In this document: positions 35,001-44,000 of the stretch, in pieces | Layout of the letters: each line of letters starts with the position of its first letter | How positions within the stretch are numbered: position 1 is the stretch's first letter | DNA from: Amyelois transitella | Taxonomy: Eukaryota > Arthropoda > Insecta > Lepidoptera > Pyralidae | Reading direction: 5' to 3' | Assembly (NCBI RefSeq): GCF_032362555.1 | Contig: NC_083517.1 | Span: 2,252,001 to 2,316,000 of the forward strand | Length of the DNA: 64,000 nt | Position numbers and translations under genes: made by a program | The notes under the pieces: generated by a model | What the model saw: only the letters and a program-made list of their open reading frames with translations | Databases searched by the model: none | Told to the model about the DNA's origin: nothing

Positions 35001-37342
35001 AAAAAAAATGTCTTACACAGCAACGTAATCTGCAGGACTCCAGGGTTTGTCATTAGGAAGGCGGCAGAATTCTTCCTCAAACTGGAACCCTATTGACGTG
35101 AGGTTGAACAAAGCAGATGTCATGGCCTGTTCTACTGAACACGGTCTGGGAATACAAACAGCTAGACGAAATGTTCGGCTTGAGGTAGCCGGTCTGAAAA
35201 CAAGCCATTAAACCCTATAAATCATAATTAATCTAGAAGATGTCTGGTTAAAATGCGCGATGCTCATAAAGGCACAGGTTCCAATACTACCTTGGTCATG
35301 TACCAATGACTATTTTGGTGTGTACATTAGTTTGTTTACTAACTTATATTCTTCCGGTGAGTGAAAAAATCGTGAGGAAACCTGTATATTTTGACAACTG
35401 GATGTGTAACCATGATCGATCCAACATACATACATATGGTCACGTCTATATCCCTTGCGGGGTAGACAGAGCCAACAGTCTTGAAAAGACTGATCGGCCA
35501 CGTTCAGCTATTTGGCTTGATGATAGAATTGAGATTCAAACAGTGACAGGTTGCTAGCCCATTGCCTAAAAATGAATCCCAAGTTTGTAAGCATATCCCT
35601 TAGTCGCCTTTTACGACATCCATGGGAAAGAGAAGGAGTGGTCCTATTCTTTTTTGTATTGGTGCCGGGAACCACACGGCACATAAACATAAATAGTAAA
35701 TACATAATATACCTATACCTATTATAATGTATATTGCTATTTCGACTATTAATGGTTCGTGTATAGACTATAGATAACATTGTTTTAGGGAAATTTGATA
35801 AGACTTTACATAGAAATCCCATCGAAGACTTGAACATTCATACATAAATTTTGACGGCTTCTGTGGCTCAGCGGTAGTACGCTTGTCTGTGACACCGGAG
35901 GTCCCGGGTTCGACTCCCGGTCAAGCCATGATGAGAAAAGAACTTTCTCTGATTGTCCTGGGTCTTGGATGTTTATCTATATAAGTATTTATTATAAAAT
36001 ATAGTATCGTTGAGTTAGTATCTCGTAACACAAGTCTCGAACTTACTTCGAGGCTAACTCAATCAGTGTAATTTGTCCCGTATATATTTATATTTATTTA
36101 TTTATAAATAAAGTCACGTCTATATCACTTGTGGGGTACACAGAGCCAACAGCCTTGATAAGACTGAAGGCCATGCGCAGCTGTATGGACGTTGTATTGA
36201 CGTTGAAAATGCTGCAGTGAAGTTTGTAACGCCACATTCTACATTTGGACTTTGGAAGCGGTTATAACGTTTAACGTCACCAAGATTACCCTGAATCCTA
36301 CTTCGGAAATAAATTGATTTAATTTCGATAAGGCGTCAGTGTTACCTGCATATTTCAAGTCTCCGTGTGGTTTCCGGCACTTTAGAAAGGATATCGTAAA
36401 ATAATAAATTTGCACCCGTGCGAAGCCGGGGCGGGTCGCTAGTAAGTAATAAAATATAAGAAATATTTACGTTTCATCAGATTCTCCATTCAAAGAGTTG
36501 ATAATTTGCCAAGTGGTATTAAATGCACCCTTTATTTTTTCCATTTCTCTTGATATCAGATCATCTTCATAATTTAGTTGTGTCGATCCAATGATTCCGG
36601 GGACTTCAAAATTTTGATTTAAAGGTACTCTTATCATACAATACTTTCCTTTTATTTCCAAATCATTTCTTGTTTCGTCTATGGCAAGACATTGGTGATA
36701 ATTACCGAGATCAACCGAATTACCCACCAAAATGCCTCTGGGTAATCTTATTCCAGCATCTGAAACTGTTTTCACATTTATTATTATAAGTTACATATAA
36801 TATATGTTGTGTTATACATATCATGTTATGTAGTCAGGTTTATTTAAAATCATGTTTTCAATAAATTATAACTTATATTTAAACTATAAATTTAACTTAA
36901 ATAAATCTAAGTAAAACATGAAAGAAAATATATAGAAATAATTCTGGCTTAGTTTGAATTTTGGCCACGTTAATATAAATAATATATGTATAATATTAGT
37001 AATTATAATATAATTAATATTAATTAGTTTTATATTTTTATATAATAAAACTAACACGTCCCGAGATCTAAGTCATTTGTCCTTATAATCAATATTATAC
37101 ATATGTATTTGTCTGCATCAGTAAAAAGTTTATATAAGACAGTGATACTTACATCTGAGATTGAGCAGTAAATCAGATCTTAAATATTTAATATGTTGAT
37201 CACAGAGTTCTGGATCTAAAACGTTTTCGTACAGATCTTGATCAAAAACTGTATTCGGCTTCCTAAAATCAATACGCGCATTCGCAGTATTGATTACTAC
37301 AGAAATTATACAAGATACAATTAACACTATATTTTTAATCAT
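20088..37342 (-). CDS. Gene A: NRF-6-like (nose resistant to fluoxetine) membrane acyltransferase, complete, 13 exons, 707 aa
   Basis: Exons 5'-3': 37153-37342, 36471-36759, 35017-35193, 33983-34062, 31776-31969, 29833-29947, 28820-29034, 27028-27221, 23531-23669, 22961-23147, 22192-22334, 21413-21521, 20088-20179. The total is 2124 nt, an exact multiple of three, with GT-AG junctions. The protein starts with a signal peptide (MIKNIVLIVSCIISVV), followed by the NRF domain with conserved Cys (NYHQC, GKYC, AVCIPRPC, EEFCRLP). The acyltransferase-3 region follows with about ten hydrophobic helices and the conserved His in LWVIVGHTFITEN (exon 5), then HSWYVAIDVHLH, RAAPFFVGM, ALGWIILACVHGY and SYAMFLLHYPF. 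The C-terminal tail is short and polar. Related proteins (C. elegans NRF-6, fly Drop-dead-like proteins) act in epithelia and lipid or drug transport; the reaction here is not known. The introns hold mariner, hAT-like and other transposons. The stop codon lies about 10 bp from an RTE fragment. Confidence 0.85.
20541..20693 (-). repeat. RTE-derived short repeat, 3' half
   Basis: CATACATACATATGGTCACG to CCCATCGCCTAAAAA; no 5' end. It lies in the last intron of gene A. Confidence 0.7.
21147..21388 (-). repeat. RTE-derived short repeat
   Basis: Complete at the 3' (CATA) end; the 5' end is shortened to GGGAACCACACGG. It ends about 25 bp from exon 12 of gene A. Confidence 0.75.
21931..22125 (-). 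repeat. RTE-derived short repeat, 5'-truncated
   Basis: From ACATACATATAGTCACG to TTGCCTTTTACGAAATAC; more diverged than its neighbours. Confidence 0.65.
22611..22870 (-). repeat. RTE-derived short repeat, full length
   Basis: CATACATACATACATATGG through GTGCCGGGAACCACAC. It lies between exons 10 and 11 of gene A. Confidence 0.8.
24744..25021 (+). repeat. Retroposed repeat of the GTGCCCGCGACTTCGTCCGCG family
   Basis: Starts CTAGCTGTGCCTGCGACTTC and ends TTTATAATATTAGTATAGAC. The middle has GTGATGTTATATAGCCTAAAG and TCCTCGATAAATGGTC. It looks like a LINE 3' end or SINE; no ORF. It is nested inside the 2.45-kb TIR element. Confidence 0.7.
25100..25650 (-). pseudogene. C-terminal remnant of a multicopy transposase-like protein
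   Basis: Two overlapping frames (25566-25363 and 25477-25100) together give LLPGHAEMPVDSFIYN, YWTPSQWATISQLAR, then KAKYLDLKKLWDTGVIPKIFHKEF. The order 'GHS/A-x-MPxD', 'P-x-QW', and a final 'DLKKL...IPxxxHxF' is one I recall at the end of a widespread insect repeat protein, possibly of the DUF7869 type. The N-terminal and catalytic parts are missing and at least one frameshift is present, so the element cannot mobilise itself. Confidence 0.45.
26265..26460 (+). repeat. Right half of a LINE-type repeat split by the TIR transposon
   Basis: Continues the sequence interrupted at 23815: ATTATTATGTATTTG, then GGCGTCAACGCCAATCTTC and CACCCAAAGGTTTACAATA. Confidence 0.55.
26495..26612 (-). mobile_element. 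Degraded RTE 3' fragment
   Basis: Antisense match to the RTE C-terminal coding region (GCCACGATCCCTG, TCCACATTCATAACTCTC, GGCCAGGACGT). Several indels; inside a gene A intron. Confidence 0.5.
26680..26995 (+). repeat. Interspersed repeat with GGATCGATC / CTTTAGTCC landmarks, sense copy
   Basis: CCATGATCGATCCAATACGG, TCAGATGGGAGTCGCTTCG, GACTAAAGCCAGGGGGAAG. It ends about 30 bp from exon 8 of gene A. Class unknown; no ORF. Confidence 0.6.
27490..27625. repeat. Fold-back MITE-like repeat
   Basis: The ends are imperfect inverses: GGAACGCGCGACGCTGTTTTT against, inverted, CGGAACGCCGTTTTTATCG. A related core (TTTTTATxxTGACGT, AACGGGACAG or GGAACGGCGATAGTTT) recurs near 31265-31360, 53925-53990 and 62600-62640. 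No ORF. Confidence 0.45.
28549..28800 (+). repeat. Retroposed repeat, same family as 24744
   Basis: CTAGCTGTGCCCGCGTGGAA to CTTAATATTAATGTAGAT; the ACTTCGTCCGCG part is deleted. Confidence 0.7.
29064..29292 (+). repeat. RTE-derived short repeat
   Basis: GTGCCGTGTGGTTCCCGGCA to TTATGTATGTATG; a stretch around the CTATCAG...GACTGTTGG region is shortened. It starts about 30 bp upstream of exon 7 of gene A. Confidence 0.75.
29664..29712 (-). repeat. tRNA-derived SINE fragment
   Basis: Only the B-box region remains (CTGGCCGGGTTTCGAACCC, GGACCTCCGGTGTCAC). Confidence 0.55.
30008..30720. repeat. 25-bp palindrome arms around the hAT-like insertion
   Basis: AGAATATCATCTTAACTTGG (30007 on) is the near-exact inverse of the sequence ending CAAGATGATATTCT at about 30720. 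The 30042-30687 element has landed inside this pre-existing palindrome. Confidence 0.6.
30042..30687. mobile_element. hAT-like non-autonomous element (646 bp) rich in ATCGATT hairpins
   Basis: The ends are TAGGAATGTGA and, inverted, TAGGGATGTGA. An 8-bp target duplication, GTCAAGAC, lies at 30034-30041 and 30688-30695. Both subterminal zones repeat AAAAATCGATT in both orientations, so the ends can fold on themselves. The centre has no ORF. An 8-bp duplication with TAGGG-type ends fits hAT. Confidence 0.75.
30801..31073. mobile_element. hAT-like MITE (273 bp) with GGCCGGACA subterminal repeats
   Basis: Ends TAGGGTTGCCAGG and, inverted, TAGCGTTGCCAGG, flanked by the 8-bp duplication CCCCGAAG (30793-30800, 31074-31081). 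GCCGGACA occurs several times near both ends. The middle is GC-rich, unlike the surrounding intron. The 99-codon ORF crossing it is incidental. Confidence 0.75.
31154..31284 (+). repeat. About 130-bp repeat, left member of an inverted pair
   Basis: Runs from CTTCCATGCAATGTAGA to GCCGTTTTTTGAC. A second copy in the opposite orientation lies at 33714-33840. Identity is clearly high but with indels. The two enclose exon 5 of gene A and the mariner. Confidence 0.65.
32201..33521 (+). mobile_element. Mariner transposon in gene A intron 4
   Basis: About 1.3 kb, the usual mariner size. The imperfect TIRs are CATTCAGTCAGAAAAGTATC at the left and, reverse-complemented, CTACTCTGTCAAGAAAGTAG at the right. 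TA flanks both ends (32199-32200, 33522-33523), the mariner target duplication. The TIRs match at roughly three quarters of positions. It lies between exons 4 and 5 of gene A, on the opposite strand. Confidence 0.85.
32396..33469 (+). CDS. Mariner transposase, intact ORF, 357 aa
   Basis: The start is set at MDKNIEQRVCLKF, the conserved mariner N-terminus; the ORF opens 25 codons earlier, but that leader lies in the 5'UTR. The N-terminal half has two helix-turn-helix regions (HPS-like SCSESLKML and TLREIATELSVSHESIRTIL). The WVxHxL-type linker region is diverged (GMKHVAARLVPKDL). Catalytic residues are Asp158 (TGDETWVYEFD), Asp253 (LHHDNAPSH) and Asp288 (YSPDMAPADFF), spaced D34D as in mariner. 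No stop or frameshift, so it could be active or recently active. Which mariner subfamily it belongs to is not resolved. Confidence 0.92.
   Translation: MDKNIEQRVCLKFCIANGISCSESLKMLQKAYGESILSKTRAYEWYKAFKSGRDVMEDLPRSGRPSTSATEVNIAKVKEIVTENPHSTLREIATELSVSHESIRTILTNNLGMKHVAARLVPKDLNFFQKLNRMRVAEDMLERVNSDPTFMKRIVTGDETWVYEFDMQTSQQASEWRLPTEPKPKKPRQSRSKVKVMLTVFFDYRGVVHSEFLPEGQTVNKEYYLSVMRRLREQIRRKRPDLWKENSWILHHDNAPSHKAIIVNEFLTKHSTNTIEQPPYSPDMAPADFFLFPKLKLPLRGTRFQSVEDIKENSRRELTPIPETAFKKCFDDWIIRWRKCIVSKGAYFEGDKINLDE
33714..33840 (-). repeat. About 130-bp repeat, right member of an inverted pair
   Basis: Reads GTCAAAAAACGGCTAAAAAT to CATTGCATGGAAG, the reverse complement of 31154-31284 with scattered differences. 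Confidence 0.65.
34238..34489 (-). repeat. RTE-derived short repeat, full length
   Basis: The copy most like the 5' end of the full-length RTE: CGACATCCGTGGGAAAGAGA and TTTTGTAATGGTGCCGGG are shared with 7380-7440. A shorter relic of the family lies at 34080-34195. Confidence 0.8.
35425..35680 (-). repeat. RTE-derived short repeat, full length
   Basis: CATACATACATATGGTCACG to GGGAACCACACGGC. It appears inserted in another repeat, since the preceding CCATGATCGATCCAA belongs to the 15219/26680 family. Confidence 0.8.
35852..36107 (+). repeat. tRNA-derived SINE, near full length
   Basis: Head GACGGCTTCTGTGGCTCAGC with GGGTTCGACTCCCGG, the family body, and a TATATTTATTTATT tail. It lies between exons 2 and 3 of gene A. 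Confidence 0.75.
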
Positions 37343-37438
37343 TGTGTTTTAATTTAGTGTAACAAAGCACGATTGCAATGAATTAATGCTGTAATTTATA
37401 TGAAATTTAGCTAAAATAGGATCCCATTGTAAATCAAT

Positions 37439-37460
37439 GCTTATCTAATCTTATCTGATC
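37439..37460 (-). promoter_or_regulatory. Paired GATA motifs upstream of gene A
   Basis: On the minus strand: AGATAAGATTAGATAAGC, two AGATAAG-type sites about 100 bp before the ATG. A TATA-like CATATAAATT lies at about 37395-37405. Confidence 0.45.
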
Positions 37461-37527
37461 CGATCAGAAATAACTAGCAAAAGTATCCTTTTTTATTGCA
37501 AGGTTAGCTTTTATAGTAATCTACGTA

Positions 37528-37788
37528 CATACATATGTATAATCACGTCTGTATCCCTTGCGTGGTAGACAGAGCCAAATGTTTCGAAAAAACTGATTGG
37601 CCACGTTCAGTTGTTTGGCTTAATGATAGAATTGAGATTCATATAGTGACGGGTTGCTAGCGTATCGCCTAAATGAAGAATCCCAAGTTTATTATCCTAT
37701 TCTTTAGTCCCCTTTTACGACATCCACGAGAAAGAGATGGAGTGGTCCTAATCATTTTTCTTTGAGTACAGGAAACCACACTCTACTG
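37528..37788 (-). repeat. RTE-derived short repeat, full length
   Basis: ACATACATATGTATAATCACG to AGGAAACCACAC. It lies about 190 bp upstream of the gene A start codon, just beyond the GATA motifs. Confidence 0.75.
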
Positions 37789-38199
37789 CATGTAATAAGG
37801 AGTTTTATGTAATAAAGACATATTAATAATAAATTTCCATCAACTTGTCAGCTGAATGTGGCTTTTCAGTCGTTTCAAGACTGTTGGCTCTATCAACCCC
37901 GCAGAGGATATAGACTGATAGGTTATGATCAGCATTATGACTTAGTAATGAAATTAAGATTCATATAAATTCAGAAAAAATGTAGTGTATAACAGCTGCT
38001 TTCTTCCCGCGCAGTTTGTAAAAGTTAATAAAGGGCAAAACTAATAAATTTGACATTTGCAATACTCGAATCTCAAAACAAAATACCTATGTATATCATT
38101 CATCGTTTCATACATTTATATGACTGTAATAAAATAAATTTTCTTCGACGTGTGGAAGTTGATCTAAGAAATAAGAACGGACTTGAATCTTACATGCAT

Positions 38200-38237
38200 A
38201 CGTCACGTCACGTCACGTAGGTACGTACGTACGTAAG
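38200..38237. repeat. Short ACGTC / ACGT tandem repeat
   Basis: CGTCA repeats pass into GTAC repeats at the tail of an RTE-derived short repeat, in place of the usual CATA tail. Confidence 0.7.
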
Positions 38238-38480
38238 TCACGTCTATATTCCTTGCGGGGTAGGCGTAGTCAACGGTCTTAAAAAAAACTATTGACCACG
38301 TTAGCTATATGACCAAGCTGTATCGCTAAATAATTAAATTAAGTTTCAAATAATGACAGGTTGCTAGCTCATCGCCTAAAATAAAGAATCTTAAGTTTAT
38401 TAGCGTATCCCTCAGTCGCCTTTAACTACATTCATAGGAAAGATATGGATCCTATTCCGAAGTGCCGGGAACTACACGGC
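38206..38480 (-). repeat. RTE-derived short repeat with ACGT-type tail
   Basis: Family landmarks from AAGTCACGTCTATATTCC to GGGAACTACACGGC; the tail is made of GTAC units instead of CATA. Confidence 0.75.
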
Positions 38481-39005
38481 AACAAAGCGCTTCAATCTTA
38501 CATGTAATAAAACAAGATTTTCCATTGATAAAACCTAAATAATCCTTTTGCCAGACAATGTCTCAGACAAGGATTTATTTATGGTTATCGCTGGCTATAT
38601 GCTGACCTATTGTAGTATTAATTCCACAAAGTCCACACAATGACGCAATTGATAAAACATAATTGATATTGTACAGACGCGCACGTGTTAACAGAACTTG
38701 GAGGATTTAATCGAACTGAAAGGCAATAATTATTCCCAGAGATCGGAATTGGTAGATTGATTTTATGTACTTACATCATGAATTACCATAGAAAGCATAA
38801 CATGGATAAGCCTCTTTTCCGGGATTCCATTTCAGTACTTACACTTGTCCGCGGGTAACATAGGACTACAATTTACGTGAACGAAGTCGGGGGAAAACAT
38901 CTACCACTAATATATTCTTCATCCCAGGCATGTCCATATTAATATATACCTACGTTTCAGTTCATTGACCCCAATTCAATCTACCTATTCTGATCTCTGA
39001 TTATT

Positions 39006-39147
39006 ACATACATACATAAAATCACGCCTCTTTCCCGGAGGGGTAGGCAGAGACAACCTTTTTTCACTTGCCACGATCTCTGCATACTTCCTTCGCTTCA
39101 TCCACACTCATTACTGTCTTCATGCAAGCTCGGCGGTATCGGGTATA
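39006..39147 (-). mobile_element. RTE 3'-end fragment
   Basis: Starts with CATA repeats followed by the antisense RTE stop region and about 100 bp of C-terminal coding sequence, ending near CGGCGGTATCGGGTA. Lies between genes A and B. Confidence 0.65.
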
Positions 39148-39335
39148 ATAATTATTCTCAGACAAAATTATACTCGTAGCACGTACAAAAACACTCATCG
39201 ATCTGTTATAGTACCATAATTTGTCACTTGGGTATGTCTCATCCTAAAAATTAGTTTATATATATATAGTGTTCGTTAGCTCTTTATAGGTTTTCCACTG
39301 AATAGATTTTTTTTTAAAATAACACAAATATTCAT

Positions 39336-39591
39336 TCATTCATATAGTCACGTCTATATCCCTTGCGGGGTAGACAGAGCCGACAGTCTTGAAGAGACCT
39401 ATAGGCCACGTTTAGCTGTTTTGCTTTATGTTTGAATTGAGATTCAAATAGTGACAGCTTGCTTGCCCATCGCCTGAAATAAGAATCCCAAATTTAGAAG
39501 CAAATCCCAAAAGTCGCCTCTTACGACATCCATGGGGAATGACATGAAATGGTCCTATTCTTTTTTATATTGGTGCCGAGAACCACACGGC
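39336..39591 (-). repeat. RTE-derived short repeat, full length
   Basis: ATAGTCACGTCTATATCCC to GAGAACCACACGGC; the tail is ATTC-type. Confidence 0.8.
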
Positions 39592-39850
39592 AATGCAGGA
39601 ACACAACAATAACACAAATATTCATAATTAAAAGTCCGGTTTCCGGTTTTTTTTTGGTGACGCTAAATTCCTTGATTTTTGAAAGTGGTGTAAATTTCAT
39701 CGCATTTTGTAGATGTCGCTAATTTTAACGCGAGCGAAGCCGCAGTTTATTCTGCAGAATAAACTTTACTGATTTTAAACTTTTGCGTTGCATTGTACTA
39801 ATGCGAGCGGCTCGCTTAAATTACGTTACGTGCGCATTTAATACCTGTAT

Positions 39851-40140
39851 CTATACTAATATTATAAAGCTGAAGAGTTTGTTTGTTTGTTTTAATCTCA
39901 GGAACTACTGGTTCGAATTTAAAAATTATTTTTGTGTTGAATGGACCATTTGTCGAGGAAGAAAAAGCCTAAAGCCTTCCTGGATAAATGGCTGCGCACT
40001 ATTGCATCGTATAAAACGCGCACTGCTCCGAGATTTGTGAATAATGGAGAATATGAAAAAAAAATCGGGGAACATTATTCATCCTTCAAAGATGCCCAAA
40101 ATATCTATTCCACGCGGACGAAGTCGCGGGCACAGCTAGT
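39851..40140 (-). repeat. Retroposed repeat, same family as 24744
   Basis: Inverted copy, CTATACTAATATTATAAAGC to GAAGTCGCGGGCACAGCTAG. The centre, around CTGCGCACTATTGCATCG, is diverged. Confidence 0.7.
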
Positions 40141-40587
40141 TATTTATAAATTGAATAAACTTATTGAATTAGCCGTCTTGCCGCATTGTCACCTTCCTAC
40201 CAGAAATTTCGGTAGCAGCAATGAAAGTTGAATCATAATTTGATAATTCAATATCGACAATAGGAGTGACTAATTGATAATTAACTATATTAAACCGGTA
40301 TTATCGTTACGTCATACAGCTGAAAGTGGCTTTTCAGTCTATCCGAGACTGTGGGCTCTGTCTACCCCATGAGGGAAGACGTGACTACATGTATGTAAAT
40401 CAACTAGTAGCTACATTTCCATTTTTTGTTTGTAAGAAGGTTTCTTCATTAACGGTGTAACAGAACTGCTTCTTAACTCGGCTATTTGCAGACTGTATGT
40501 ATAATATAAATAACTTTTGTAAAAAGAGAACCGCCTCCAATAGATATCCAATTTTTTAAGACGATAAAATTTATAGTGTCTTCTCCA

Positions 40588-40820
40588 GTGCCGTGTGGTT
40601 CCAGGCACCAATAAAAAAAAAAAATAGGAGCACTACCGTTTCCATGGATGTTGTAAAAGGTGACTAAGAGATAGGCTTATAAACTTGGGACTATTCTTAT
40701 AGGCGATGGGCTAGCAACTTGTCACTCTTTGAATCTCAACTCCATCATTAAGCTTAACAGCTGAATGTGTCAGTCGTTCAAAACTTCTCTGTCTACCCCG
40801 CTATAGCCGTGATTATTTCA
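40588..40820 (+). repeat. RTE-derived short repeat
   Basis: GTGCCGTGTGGTTCCAGGCA through CTGTCTACCCCGC, with a degraded tail. A second, partial sense copy lies at 40300-40398. Confidence 0.75.
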
Positions 40821-41035
40821 ATAAATGATAAAATTTCTAAGATTTTCTAAGTATCAAACATTTTCCTGAAAACCATACATAAGAAACAACAGGTCAAACA
40901 GAGAAACACCTTTTTTTTGAAGGCGGTTAAAAATGGCAGATTGAAGTTCAAAATACACTGTCAAAAAAATTAAGGTAAGAAATATATTTTTTATTATCTA
41001 TAATTTCGTAGCTAACATATTTATGCTGTCAATAA

Positions 41036-44000
41036 TCATGATTTATATCTTCGTCTCCTGGCACCGTCTTCGGTCTGCAACACGTCACTAGTTCCTATAA
41101 CATTGTTATTCGGATCCGAAACTTCCGGATTGTGTTTTTTGCCACCTGAAATGGATTATTTATCAGATAAATTGATAATAAGCTTAAGATTAAAGGAATA
41201 CTAGTTTCACGTCGCGAAAGATAAATATAGAATGCCATAGATTGGACAAAGTGGAGTGAAGAATGTTGGGAAGTTTTTCAGTTTTCAGATTTTTTGGTGT
41301 TTTTAAATGGTATTTACGTTTTCACAACTTTTTGTGGTTATTCTGAAGTCCATCGAGCACAGCTCGGTCATCCAGGTACTAAGTAATAATATGATTGTGA
41401 GTTACTTTTAAGTATTTCACAAATTATGATATTATTTGGTAAGTTTAAGTTGAAAAGTATATATTACACAGATATGTATGTATATGGACATTTGGAAAGG
41501 TTTTTTAGTCAGTCATGAAATATTTTTGATAATTTTCGTTTATTTAATGCTCTTGGTATAAAAAGTGAGATGAAAAATGGGAGAGAGAGAAAAAATAAGG
41601 AAAACACATACCGTCACCCAATAAAAGTTTAAATAAGACAGAAAAAGGGGCGTCTATAGTTAAACAGGCGATAAAGGATACGATGTATGTTAACGCAGCA
41701 TACGCCAGGAATTTGAAGGTCTGTAACAAACGATTAATTTATTTTATATTTTTGAAAAGATTACAGCTAAAACCACAAGTGCATACAGTTAAAAATTTTA
41801 ATAGCAAAAACAAAAGTCGTAAATATAAAAAAAAAAAACAAAAATTAACAATTGTCAATCTACTCTAAAAGAAAATTTGCTTGCTAGATGCGTTCTTTAA
41901 GTAATAAATAGTGGAATTAAACAAATCCATATCTAAATCGTGCTCAACATCATTATTCATTTTGGTATACTTTACATTTTACACATACTAGATTAGAAAG
42001 TAAGATGTGAAAATATTTGCCTGCAACCTATTTAAAAAATATATTCCAATCCCTTGGTCGGCTTATACCTACGACTTGCGCTGATAAAACAACGGTATGA
42101 CAAACACAAATTTGGCTCTCAAACTTTTTTAACATTCCAAATATTATTCGATTTTATCACTAACTAGCTGTGCCAGCGACTTCGTCCGCGTGGAATAATT
42201 TTCCCCGTTTTTTTTCACATTTTCCATTATTTCTTTGCTCCTTATAGTTGCAGCGTGATGTTATATAGCCTAAAGCCTTCCTCGATAACGCAAAAAGAAT
42301 TTTTCAAATCGAACCAGTATTTCCTGAGATTAGCGCGTTCAAACAAACAAAAACTCTTCAGCTTTATAATATTAGTATAGATAAATTCATTTGACTTATG
42401 TCAAAAGTAACTTACATAAGCCGAAGGGCAGAAATATGATGGGGTCAGTGCTGTGGAGTTTATTGCATGTTGCAACGGATAATGGAACAAGTACATAGCG
42501 TAAGATAAACGAGACGGCAGCTTCCAGATATCCAGGCACAGAAACCAGTTGATCGGCCCTGAAAATAATATTAATAAACTAGCTGTGCCCGCGATTTCGT
42601 CCGCGTGGAATAGTTATTTTGGCCATCATTGAAGCCCTCAAGTATTAATAACTTTCCCCGTTTATTTTACATTTTCCATTATTTCTTCGCTCCTTATAGT
42701 TGCAGCGTGATGTGATATAGCCTAAAGCCTTCCTCGATAAATGGTCTATTCAACACAAAAATAATTTTTCAATTTGAACCAGTAGTTCCTGAGATGAGCG
42801 CATTCAAACAAACAAACAAACTCTTCACCTCTTTAGCTAAATGCGAAAGTGCGGTGTGGTTCCCGGCACCAATACAAAAAGGAATAGTATCACTCCACAT
42901 CTTTCCCATGGATGTCGTAAAAGGCGACTGCGGGATAGGCTTACAAACTTGGGATTCTTTTTTAGGCGATGGGTTAGCAATCTGTCACTATTTGAATCTC
43001 AATTCTATCATTAAGCCAAATAGCAGAACGTGGCCATTTAGTCTTTTCAAGACTGTTAGCTCTGTCTACCCCGCAAGGGATTTCGACGTGATCATATATA
43101 TGTATGTATAAATGCGAAATTAACTTTGTCTGTTACACTTTCGCACCTAAACCGCTCAACCGGCATTGATAAAAGTGGAGAGATAGAGTAGACTCTGAGG
43201 AAGAGTCTACTTTTTATAGCGAAAAAAGAACCCACGCGGACGAAGTCGCGGGTGAAAGAAAAGAAAAAGTAAGAATATTATTTGATAAAATTTCGTCCAC
43301 CCATTGTACCTTCCATACAGATTGTGTTTTGTACAATAAAGTTTCTTTATATAAAAATAAAGTATATAAGTGCCGTGTGGTTCCCGGTACCAATTAATAA
43401 AAGAATAGGACCATCTCGTTCCTATGGATGTCGTAAAAGGCGACTAAGGGATACGCTTATAAACTTGGGATTCCTCTTTTAGGCGATGGGCTAGCAACCT
43501 GTCACTATTTAAATGTCAATTCTATCATTTAAGCCAAATAGCTAAACGTGGCCTGTCAGTCTTTTCACGACTGTTGGCTCTGTCTGCTCCGTAAGAGATG
43601 TAGACGTGACTATATGTAGGTATGTATGTATATAAAAAGAAGTTTACCTCCGTAACCATGAACACAGGCGAAAATGATCCATCCTAAAGCTACAGCCCAA
43701 ACAGATTTGCCATACGTGTTCAAAATAACGTCCACAACAGAATTATTCCATGTTGGCCGCATTACTTCATACACTGAGTATATGAGCAGCCCGAAGAGCG
43801 TCAAAGAACAGGCCCATAGAAGCAATACAACACCCTGTAAATAAATAGAGGATGTTGCAGCAGCTAACAAAAATATAGGCCATTTTACTATTACCATATA
43901 CATTATTTGGTGATTATTGTAGTTTATTATATACTAGCGACCCGCCTCGGCTCGCACGGGTGCAAAATTATAAATGTTATTATACATAAAAATCTTCCTC

